Source: Varroa destructor (taxonomy: Eukaryota; Arthropoda; Arachnida; Mesostigmata; Varroidae). Taken from it: a stretch of 64,000 nt of DNA. The stretch lies in assembly GCF_002443255.2 (NCBI RefSeq), contig NW_019211456.1, positions 23,429,061 to 23,493,060 on the forward strand. Reading direction: 5' to 3'. How positions within the stretch are numbered: position 1 is the stretch's first letter; every line of letters begins with the position of its first letter. The notes under the pieces were generated by a model that was not told the origin of the DNA, made no database searches, and saw only the letters and a list, made by a program, of their open reading frames with translations. The translations under genes and the position numbers were made by a program. This document shows, piece by piece, positions 12,390 to 24,300 of this stretch.

Positions 12390-15300
12390 GTAAGTAGTGT
12401 AACGCAGCTAGTTTTAGTAACATTTTGATATTATGTTGTAAAACACTGATAGAAGTCCATATGCAGGTATACAGGCCTTTATCAGCGCCGATCAACTTAG
12501 CCGTAGCTAGACTGGAGTTCACCTTCGAAACAGGCGTTTATTGACGCCTGGCCGGCCGAATTGCGTAATACAAAACAGACAAAAATCATCCGATTCCACT
12601 TCTTTCAGATCACGTGCTTCTGCGCGAGTGGGCCGTGTATCGTTATGGAGTATTTAAAGAGCATGGCTTCCCGCGCGATCCGGTTTATCCCTTATATCTC
12701 CCAAAGCCTGGCAGTCAGGACCCCAACGAAATTGAGCTGAATGTATGCGCTAACGGTCCGGTTAAACCGCAGTTCAGGTTCGTATCATTTTTGGTTTACA
12801 TACAAAGTAATGTCGCTCCCACGAGTTGCAGCTTTCTAACAAAACAGTACAAACTTTTGCTTTGCGCACGGAACTGCAGTTTGGACAACAGTCAAGTTAT
12901 CGCAAAAGTTAATGGTCAAAAAAAAGCGTTACACTGCGTAAAACGTTTTACGCCGCGATTATTATGTCATTATAACAGTTGCATTAACTAACTACGTATG
13001 GGAAAATTCGCGACGCGTTCTTTCTTTATATATATATGTATGTATGTATGTATGTATATATACACGAATGTATGTGAGAAGTTAACTCTCCTGCTTGCCA
13101 GCTACAGTAACAATGGCATACGCCTATTGACAGCATTGATACAAGCACTATCAGATGATTTTGGAAGCGTGTGGGCACATCTAGCCAGGCAAGCGGGCTT
13201 ATAACACTTATATAGGCTAATGACTGCCTTGATGACATGAAGGTTCCTGTCGAAACGTTCGCTGCAAGACTCCTGGGATTAAGCGCAATGGCAGCTTTGC
13301 TTCAGGTAGAATTCCGCGGATTTCTTTAATGGAGGTATGAAAATCGCTTATTCTCACGCGGTACCTTCAATTGCTATTTTCGATAATAATTTTAAAAATG
13401 TTCAAAAACCTGTTGTGACAGCAGTCGTGTTCATTAACCAAACGCTACAGGCACATACTATGCCTGATGATGGCAAAGATAATTGATGATGCCGACCGCT
13501 AATTCTTAGCGTCAGACAAATTGCTTGAGTAGCAATAGTATAGGTTCCGAAGACGACAATCCGCTAACATTCTAAGAGTGTACTATTATCGATATGAGTT
13601 TGTGTCTCCGCCGCCAAATTGCGTTTCGTTTTCCTGAGTACTCTCTTCGCCAAAGGTCAGCAGTGTTGCTCAGAGAATTATTCACAAGAAAATATCATCT
13701 CTTGGGATATGTTTTAGGGTGGTCGCTTAACGCAGGTACAGTCGCAGATCAGGCCTTCGTGGCTAAAGTCGCTAGCTATTTACCTAGCTAGGCCATCTAT
13801 TCGTGTGGTGTTCATCGAAATACACGTTTGGACCATGTTCGTGCTGGACTTGGACGAACATCTTGGCAGCTAACGTTGATGATTTTATCGTATACACGGA
13901 AATTCGGAATAGTGAATACTCCATCATGTACTAGGAATGCGCCTGTCCGAAATAGTTGTCTGCAAATGTTTCGAAGTTATATTCGATAGACAGTTGAAGT
14001 TTCTAAATTGCGCCATAGATTGCACCACCTAAAGCCGTCTTTCGCGTAACTTTGTTTTTGGGGATATTCCCGGTAAAAGTCGATACACCATATTACGATA
14101 TGTTGTGCGGTTCCTTAATTACGCTTGGATCGACATCGTGTTAGTGTGCATGAATGCCTTTTTATCACAAGTATATTGTTTATTTATTATTGTTTCAGCG
14201 TGTACAGCCTTGTCGAAGCCAATAGATATAGAAATGTTGACTTCGAACATCAATTTCTGAGCGGTCTATTCGAAATGGTAAACCTAGTGACTTAAACAGT
14301 GTAGTAAAATGATACAGAAAATGAACCTTCAATCTGGCTACCCAAAATGGCGATTATTGGTAACAATCTGTTTGATTTTGGCGTATTAGCCATCGTTTGG
14401 ACAAACAAGATCACCGCCCTAGTATCCGATTAGCCCCTTTCATGTTAAAGGAGCATGCTGTGTTCGTATTCCTATCGACGCCGATAACAGGCTTTGCTGT
14501 TTTATCCTTTTTTTACTTACAAAATATCGTGCCCTCAGCTCCCGCTTATAAATTTAACTAAAATCGTTTCCGAGTTTCATGCCTGGTATAGCTGTTCAGC
14601 GCTACATTAATCAAGGCCAGGCAGCGTAGTTTTTAGGATGGTGCGCGTAAAGCTTTTCCGCTGTCGATCCATGTATATCCTTTAGCATTTAATTAACAAA
14701 TCCATCTATACTTCTAAAAGAAAGACCATATTTTATGTGCTGGTGTTATAGCCTGCGGAATTTTTATTACAATGATAGTGACAATAACAAACAGGTTTCG
14801 GAATCTGGCCAGCTGGCACAGGTAAACTGGCATGCGGCCAGACTAAATGGGTATTATAGCCATAGTTGGGGTACTGCAGATGTCCGGACCAGCGGCGTTG
14901 CTTAACAGTGACATACGAAAGCATCGATAGCCATCGCGGCTGTGCACGTACACATACACACCCCCTTCGTGCAGAGTGATTATTGCAAGAAACGATACAG
15001 ACCGGTACCGGTGCCATCTTGATGCGCGACTACCGTAGGCGTTTAGAACCTACGTATTATATCATGTCGTATACTCGTAAGATCATGATTGCCAGTACGA
15101 CCTGTTCGATAATAGCATAAGTGTCTAGATGTATAAACTATTGACGGGAGCCCTAATACAGTCCGTGTATCTATTTGGAGACACACTGGCTGTGGGACTA
15201 AGCAACGCGGACGATATGAGCTCCTAACAAAGGATGATCTTTAGCCCTGTCTATCGTAAATCGGAATCAGCAAGTGCCTTGCAGAGAGACACTACTCTAC

Positions 15301-18300
15301 AATTTGATTTGATATTGCTTTAGGTAGTGACTAAAGGCGCCGTAAACGTTTTAAATGTATTTTTTCTGTATACGCTAAATATAACCGTTGGTTCGGTATG
15401 TGCGACACGTGACGGGTTCACTCAGCAGACTTAATCATTATTCAATTTCTAACATAATACGTGCTTCGTCGTGTCGCTTCGTTGATTCAATACGTGTTGA
15501 ATCTAGCAGTCAGCCAGATTTTTTTTCATACTGCACCAGCTCGACCAAAAACGTATTGCTCTCTGTGACTTCATGGCTGTAGACTGATGTAGCTGTGGAA
15601 ATCCCCGACATCTTATTGTTTTTTTTTTGATTTTCATTTGCTCTTCATGGCTTGTAAAGGATACGTTTACTTTGGGTTTAACATTATTCGCCCACTGCCC
15701 ACCACTGGCGCAAGTTCCTCTTTTTTACTTCTACTAGTTTCTAGCCTTGAACGCGGCCAGGTTAGGGTTGACAAGAAAAGGCGTAACAGTAGCTTTCTGG
15801 TATATGAGAGGTGATCCGTTTCCCTATGGTAATGAATAGTGATCCTTGTTCGATGAGTCTGGGCTCAATCAGCCGGTTTACCGATCACTTGAGCGGATCA
15901 CTATTTTTAGTAACAAAGTCACTGCCATCGCTTCCCGTTTCATAGTGTTAAGCAATTATAAACAATCTGTCTCTAACCAAGATGATAGCGAGATGACATA
16001 TTGCCATCATTACTCTCGTAAGTTATTTGCTGAAACTCTTTCGTGCCTGTGAGAGTCTTGTTGGCGTTGCCGGCGCACGCGGTAAAACTTTCGAGCACTG
16101 GAATGGTTCGCAGACGACCACCGCTCGTTATGCCGGCTGGTGATACCAATAACATCACAATGGCGTTAACATCGAACTGCAGTACCCTGGCGAGTTCCAC
16201 CAGATGTGCTCGTTGTGACGGCTCTGGTGACGGCCGTGGTAACAGCATTGGCCATTAATAACGACGTTTGTGACCATGGATAATTGGACCCGTCAACTTC
16301 ATCTATGGCGAACGCTAATTTGCGTCGTCTGCTCAACGAAATCGGTAATATATTTAATTGATTCCCGCTGTATTATAGTGACCTCTGCATTTTATATTTG
16401 GTCGACGTAGATTGTGTCCGGCGATTTTGTGCATAATCACATAGTGACATGTTCATGCCATCATACAATTCAAGGATAAAGATAAAATTAAAAAAAACAT
16501 AGATGCGTGCAGTATAGTTAGATATCTGTCGTCACCTAGGACAGCGAATGGTGAGTGCATACATTCGATACGTATATTTGGCGATACCTATGCGCAAATA
16601 GATGCACCACACAAGTACTGATATTGTCTGATCAATAGACCTGACCTTGTCTGACATTCTCAGGATCGAACTACCTGTACCTGTCAAAAAGGCGTGGTCT
16701 TGGCAAGCGATTTCTCTTGTGAGAACAAGGTGGAGACGATATTAATCATTGTCATTGCACGGTAGGGTTGTCATAGTCAATTGTTATGATGATCTCTCTG
16801 TAATTCTGTCTTTGCTGTAAAAGTGGTTACTTCGATGGTGGGGCTGACAGGGGTGCGCTAACTATACTACATTAATTTCCCTAACCGCTTCGACGGCTGC
16901 GATTGAGTGGCGTGTCCTGGCAAGCCAATCTTTGCAGACAGCTTACGTACTATGTAACCCCACCCATTCTCCTGGAGACCTTCAAGAACCTGCGATAGAA
17001 ATTGGTCAGCAACTGTCGGCCGCAGTTGGTAGGGACAGGCGACGATTGATCCGTAACTAATTACCAACACATAGTAGAAATAACGTCTACTGTTGGAGAT
17101 CAAGCATCACCAGATTTTAGGATCACCTACGTATCGTATTTAGGATGAATAGGTAAATTCATAAATGAGCAGTCTAGAATTATGCCAGAGAACCTAATAT
17201 ATCGGACCTCTTTCTTGTTTTAATCCTGCAGCATTCTGGTAGACGGGTGTTACATACCTATTCTTCGATGTATTGGAAATAATACGCTGGGGTAATATGG
17301 TGGTGAGATTCAGAAATAGCTTCTCGAAAATGTAACACAAAGAAGAAGTAGTATACTTTTGACGATCGGCCGAGATACTGTCATGTTTAATATTTAGTTA
17401 GTTCTTTAGTCTTCAGGGACATTTGTTCATGCAATAAAAGATTCGTTTGTGTACCGGTAGGTTGTCGAGATCAAAAGCGACATGGCAGCTAATATTATCA
17501 GCAATAAAGTTTGCTATTGACACCGAATGTACGATGTGAATTAACTACTTTCGGATCGATCCGACTATTCTCTTTGATGTGGCTGGGTGCGCAGTGCAAA
17601 CGTGTTTCCTTCTTTTCTCGGTCGCTAATGCTCTGCTACCAGAGTTCAACATGGCAGATGCGGATTTCAGGCACAAGTTTGTAAAGGTCCGGATTTGTAC
17701 TGAATGCCGTTCGCTATGCAAAGATCTAAGGATACGTAGAACGCACTCAAGCTTACTTCTTGTCGTAATGGTTCTGTCATTGAAAGAATAAGTCGGGGGC
17801 ACATTGCTGCTCACGCATCTGCCCATCAGATGTGCGCAGGCTGATCTCGTAACCCACCAGCTCGCAAACCCACCGCTAGCTTTCGATATGGGCTCGGCTT
17901 GTTCCCCTATCTATACTTCAGCAGAAGGAGACGGATTTCATCTCTAACTTTCTGCATTTGTCTCTGTTTGAAGACATCCCAGCACCTTCCCTGTAGCGGC
18001 GTCGCGGAAAGAAGCGAAATTCTCTGTCTGCCACGCTCATGCGTTAAGCGCTGGCCGGAGCTGGAGTACAGTTGTAGAAAACGTGAAACTCTTTTCAAAC
18101 TGTCTAAAAGAGCCTTTTTTGCTTCGAGTCTATTTGAATTAGGCCAAGCTCTCAAATAGTCGTTGATAGTCTCGTTCGCCTCTTGATCCTGACGATGTAA
18201 GCTAGTGCTGAGAGGAAACGCGTTTCGTTGAAAATTCTTACCCGCCAGCGGCACTTTCCCCCATCAGTGAACTAGCACGAAAGCGTTGAAACGAACGGGA

Positions 18301-21300
18301 GAATGGACGTTGCTCATTTGGGATCTCCGTCGTTTCTGTGGTTTTCAGCGGCGCCGGAGAAATCATCAACTATGACCACCGCTAAAGACGCATTCAGACA
18401 CAATACGCACGCTGTAGGAACAGCGGAAGCGGCAAACGCTCAGTCTCGTGGTTGTAAGGAACAAAGTCAAACACAAAAATGAAAAAAAAACCTGGGAACA
18501 TATTCGTTCTCAGCGATGCGTTGCCGTTTTAAGCGAATGAACTTGGCAATACTAGACAGACTATCAGCCAGTTTGTGCTCACAACGTACCGCATACGAGT
18601 CCAGGCAGGATGCAGTGCTAACTGCAGTAGGAGTGGGGCCAGTTGCGGAGCCCATTAATAAACATACTTGATAATTTACGATGCTTCATTGTGCACCCAG
18701 CAGCAGCATCGAGATGAACTGCGAGAAAAGGCAGAAATCCTTTCAATTGGATTCGTGTTCAAAAAAATGGGCACGGATAGAGGACATGGCCTCACGCATC
18801 AATAATTAAGGTGCGCGGTAGTCTAAATTAAGTTTGCCCGAGTTTGTAAGGCCATCATCGAGCGCTTAAGATATCTTGTTGACGATTGTTTTGTTGCCAT
18901 TACTGTTTCGAGAGCGCGTGCGAATCCCCGATCATTCGTAGTTGCGATCGAGACGCTCCGCTGAGTAATCGTGTAGGCGGCTTTTCGAAAGAGACCAGCT
19001 TTTATTTAAGTAGAAGCTGTTTTTACAGGCGTTAAAATTACTTTTGTCATAGATATACAAACGCTAGCTTGAGCCTTATCGATGCCGTCCATAAAGGCCA
19101 GACTCAGGTAAATTTCGAGACTTGAATCCAGAAATATACTTGTGCATTCACTATCTAGGAGTTCATTATGAAAAATCTCAAAGTACACTGCAACATATAA
19201 TAGATAGATAGGACTTTCTATTTTGATTCCTGGTACAATGTTTACGATGCGGTTTAACGACTGGATAACTTTAGCGCGGGCGACGCCAGACTGGATTATC
19301 TAGCTGTGTGCTGTTCGTTATTGAAGATATCAACGCTGACTAGAACGGGCCGTCGTAACTGGGTCAACGTTTTGGCTCTAGCTAATGACTTTACTAGTGT
19401 TAAAAGGAAAATAACGCTTGACGAAAGACAGTAGCTCACACGTATAAGATCCGTCGATTGCTATACAATTACATGCTGCGGTATCTAGATTCGTTTGTTA
19501 AACTAGCTTCCATATAAATTCCTCTTCGGCAGTCTGAGTTGACAAGGGTCTTCTTTCTATCTTCTATGCGAAATTTAGGCGAGTAGAAACTTCATTTATC
19601 GCGCTTAGTAAGTCCAACCCTATAATAATCTATTAAGGACTTATTAAGCGAGACGGTTGTATTACGGGCAAGTTGGCCTATGCACTATTAGACCGTTAAG
19701 TACCACGTTTTATTTTACAATTTGCTTATCGCTGATAGACGCAAACCGATGACTACTGCAGCCAGGTTGGCTCTTTGTCCAGGCAGTGTTTATTCGGTCC
19801 TTTATATTTCAACTAAGTTCCATCACTTTTTAGTTCGCTCTCGGCTTTTCATAGCGCTACTTCTCTCCGATCTGAGTGTGAGCCACTTCCAAAGAAAATA
19901 CTTTTGTGTGTTTTTAGATCGCGGTAAATTTTGCCCGCACAGTTTGCCTTCGACAGACAGGTCGCTGACGTTTTACTCTGCGCCCAAAACGGAACTAATC
20001 CTGCAAATAATATATCGCTCTTTAGCTATAAACTTTGCTTTTCTATAGAGCGCAGTATTGGTTGGTGCAGGCTTCACGTTCGAGTGGCAGAAGCATGAAG
20101 GCGGCCACCCGCGTCGTTCGCCCTGTTGTATCATCAGATGCACAGAAGTATATTTCTGTGCAGGTTTTCTTCTGTGAATAGGTATGCTTATGTGATAAAG
20201 GTTGCGACTATTAGAAAATACATGGCCACTATTCGACCTTACTTCCATTATTGATATAAATCATATTTTTACCTCTATACAGGTAAAATGTAATGAGCAT
20301 AATGGCGAAACAAGTGCGTCCGCGATTGGCGCCTAAGTAAACAACTGAAGGTCCGCACCATCTGCTTGTCCGTTCATCTGTCTGACCCAAATCAGCATCT
20401 TAGAATGGTCGGACTGATTTTTTCCAAGTTTCTATATCTGAAATGCATATTTCGGCGAGGAAATGGCGAATATTTCAATGTAACATTTGTTTTACCCATG
20501 TGAGTTTTACCCAAAAATGGTAGGGAATTATCCTTGAATGTTTACCATATGTCGATTAGAAAAGAGGTGGTTAATATCGTGAATATTTCGAAAACATTTT
20601 TTAAAACACTTTCTGTTTTTTTTTTAAGTCGCTTTTCGTGTTTGAATTTTTAAACACGAAAAAAATATTGAAGACATTGTTTATATGCAAAGTATCGCTT
20701 TTTAACGATTTTTCTTCACGCCAGTCGATATGTCTCGACAAACAAAGCCGGAATGCTGAAAATATATTTATTTACATTATGAGGTAGTAAGGAACGTAGG
20801 TCTTAATCGATTACGGGCTGAAAATGTAAAGATATTTATGTTATTCAGACGTTCTTCGCAGCTAACTGAATTTACTGGGCTTTAAAGATACGTACATTTT
20901 AATTGAGAACTTAAATCGGACGTCACTGATGTGGTCGGCATTCGACTTGCCTCACCCAACGACGACGTTGCTCCTAATGATGACGGTAACTTCATTAAAA
21001 TAGAACGGTCATTAGAGATCTGAAAAGGCAGTCGTTCCGTTGTGACCTCAGGATATATCTGAGTCTGCAACTGTATATTATATATATGTCTATCAAAATT
21101 GGAATTGTTGGTCTGAAGTTGGCGTACGGCACACGCACAACAAGCACGGTAGAAGCATTCGACCTTTGCACTCTATAAGAGAATGATTTGTTCCATTGTT
21201 GTTTATGCTTAGAATCAGGCCAGATTTATTATATATAGGTACGTGAATACAAGCATCGGGGTCTTCTTCTTTGATATGTTGCCTCGAAAATACTTGCGGG

Positions 21301-24300
21301 GCTGGGCAGTTGGTTCTTTGCTGTTTGCTGCCATTGGTAGCGAGTAAAGAAAGCCTGATAATCTCGACCGACCGCCCAATGCTTCTGAACATTTTGAGTT
21401 ATCAGGCAGCGCATAAAAAAGAAGTCTTTTTGTTGGATAAACAGATTGCCAATGCTACCGGTAATGCTGCTTCTGTTTTTATTGTTGTTGCTATTGTTGG
21501 TGTTGCCTTTGTCGTCGTTGTATCTATATATGGGCGTGAGAATATTTCGGTTTTAATGGTTTACGTAAGGGAACGCTTTCATTTCTCTAACTCGCACTCA
21601 TAAATAAACAACGCTTCTTACCGTTATGGTATGTAGTAACGCACAGTCTCTAGCAGTCTGAGGTAGCGTTAAGAATATTATGGGATGCAAGGAGTTAGTT
21701 AGCCATTGGGAAACGTGTATATTGTTCGTATTAGATATTCTTGGAGGCTTGACCTTTGCTAGCTAGTTCGTGATTAAGTGAGTGTATGTATACTGGCTTG
21801 TCGACCTACCCTATAGGGTTGTATGTAACAGTCAGCTGTCAGTCTGTATAATGCAATAGAGATTAGTGAGGAGTAGCATCATCGTAACTATGATCGACGT
21901 GATACAGTCGTTTGTCAATATATTAATTTGTAATTATTTACATAAGGCTCCTACCTGCGCTAATGCTAATGGCTTAAGTAGCATCAGTACGCCTAACTTC
22001 TTTAGAACGTTTTCGAAGGAAGCAGTAAAAGTTGAAGTATAGATTTTGAACGACTATATGAGCAGGCAGTATGTTAGGGAGTCGGATGAGATGGGAATCT
22101 GAAGAACGAGTGAAAGACTTACAGCAAGGCTGAAAAGACTTAGAAATCAAAGCAAATGGCGCAGGAAGGGAACAAAAGACGTCCTTGTAATGGTCTTTCC
22201 AATCTCAAGCCAATACCGCCTGCTCTATCTGAAGGCCGCTTTTCGTCGAACAGCAATCCAAATTTAAACCGCCCTACTTCATGCTTTCTCTGGGCTGATT
22301 TGTCGGCTTGAGGTCAAATCGAACCCTTTTCGTATTTTCTCAATGCTTCCTGCTGCGGACAACCCTACGCGATCGGCAGAGTGGCAACAGCCGCAGCAGT
22401 AGCGGTCGGTGGCAGTAATCCTAGAGCGTAGTGGCTTTGTTCAAGTCGAGTGTCAGATATCGGGCATTCGCACTTTGCCGGATACTCGGGAGATTCCACA
22501 CCGGAGAAAGGCGACGCAACGAGGACACAGTTTTGGGCACAGCGCACTCAACTGATGAAGCAGGAACGGGGCTGATGCGACGAGGTAACCAAAAGGGAGT
22601 AAGGGTACAAAGACGGTATTTCCCCAAGAAGGCACAAAGTGCTCGTATTCTGTTACGGCAGCCGACGACGACGACGGCTTAAGCTCTTACGGCGATTCTG
22701 TCGCTATTTGCTTGACTCAAACGTTCGCGCGAACGTTTGTACGGAAAAGGATGGAAATAGGAGAGACTGGGTCAGCAGTACAAATGCTTTCTTCTGACTG
22801 CGCCAAATCCTCCGAAGTTTTCAGTTTGTCTGCTGTGCTCGCTCTTGTCATTTGCGTTCCTTGCACTACGCCCGCTCTCTCTCTCTCTCTGCCGAAGGAT
22901 TCTTTTTCTAGGTCTCTAAGCATTTTGCTGTCTGCGCTGCTTTCGGGGCTGTTTGGCTTCGACCCGCAAAATGGCAAAAAAACGTAGGCAAAACAAGAAT
23001 AGGGTACGAAGGGAGAGAGAAGACGTTGTAGGGAATTCAAGGATGGAAAAGGGGGAATCATTCCACTTTGCCGCAGTAGTAACAGAAGAAAGAGCAAAAA
23101 CACTTGTTGCCGTTGTTGCGGCTGACGGTAATGCAGTCATCACGATATCTACTCCCAACGCAGCTTCTACTAGTATTGCTATGGGAATGCAGCTTCTATC
23201 TAGTCATAGCCATTATCGCGACGTTTGGCGCGCAGCGACCGCTGAGCCCTTATTATTAGCTAGTTATTATTACGCTTACGTCGAGTCGCGTCTACAGTTG
23301 CGTCTAACTGTACGCGTTGCTCACTATTATTGTTTACATATTCAGACATTGGCACGATCAGATAATTAGACAAGCACGGACACACTGACAGTTCTTCAAG
23401 CAGATGTTGTCCTGTTCTGGCCGCCTTGGCTTTCTGTCTTTGCAGTTTCACGGAACTCTGTCTGCTAGAATACTTACGGCTGCTCCGTGCTGATTGCGGT
23501 CTGTAAGTGATGGACTCTGTAGGACATGGGGAACCTTCTTCTATGTGTTGCAATAGAGGCGAAATAGGGCGGGGCAGAGATACTGAAGGGCGCCAGCCAG
23601 TCGTTAAGGGGTGTCCTGATGGGGGGGGGGACGTTGCCGGAGGACATACTTAGTCATTGTTTAACCATAGTGAGCTATTGTATGTATTGCTATAAACGCT
23701 TGAGATAATAATGACTGTTTAGAGAATAACACTTTATATTTGTTACAGGAATGGTAATGGCGTGGCGTGTAATGCGACAATTAACCTGATGAATGGCTTT
23801 CCGCTGGATCAAGATTGTATACCGGTCTACTCCGCAGGACATGAAGCTGTCGAAGCTTCCTTGATGAGCGGCCTGCCATCGGCTACTCACTTCTGCGGGG
23901 GTCCTAATCGCGCACACGACCGTACCTTACCCACCAAGCATAACGTGATGTGCGATGAGAAGTCAACGACGGAAGTGATCGAACGGCATCCTGATTTCTA
24001 CGGAAAAGCTCGCGAGTGAGTAGAGTATAAACTCATAATATTATTGTTTTAATGATGGCCCCCTCTAATCTTCTAATTCGGGTCTAAATTACGATAAAGA
24101 TCCTAGCAGAACTGAATTGAAGAAAAATTTGTACAGTCATTTTTAGTATTTGTAATTATGAAAGGTGACCTTTATCGCATTGGAAGCATTCAACGACATG
24201 TCCAAGATTACGCGTTGGATCAAAGGGATTCGCGAATATTAGTTAGTATCAAATAAAGATAATTACGCAGAAAACAGAATAAAGAAGGAGGAACGAAATA

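Larger units (their letters stand above)
12778..23748 (+). other. Intron 2 of the CLCA gene (about 11 kb)
   Basis: A GT-AG interval between exons B and C. The family alignment is continuous across it, so no coding exon seems to be missing inside. It holds a TATG/TA microsatellite near 13.03 kb, a reverse-transcriptase relic near 13.8 kb, an 11-bp stem-loop near 15.84 kb and a GC-richer island at about 22.2-23.6 kb with a 22-bp perfect palindrome and a CT repeat. Open frames at 17907-18254 (-), 22717-23103 (-) and 22953-23369 (+) match nothing I know. Confidence 0.8.

Noticed and set aside
17907..18254. Minus-strand 115-codon frame resembling retroelement gag
   Set aside because: The only hint is a short NETINDYL-like segment. 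No zinc knuckle or pol follows.
22717..23369. Overlapping 128- and 138-codon frames on opposite strands in intron 2
   Set aside because: Both depend on simple sequence (CT tract and Lys/Arg-rich stretches) and both cannot easily be real. No family match.
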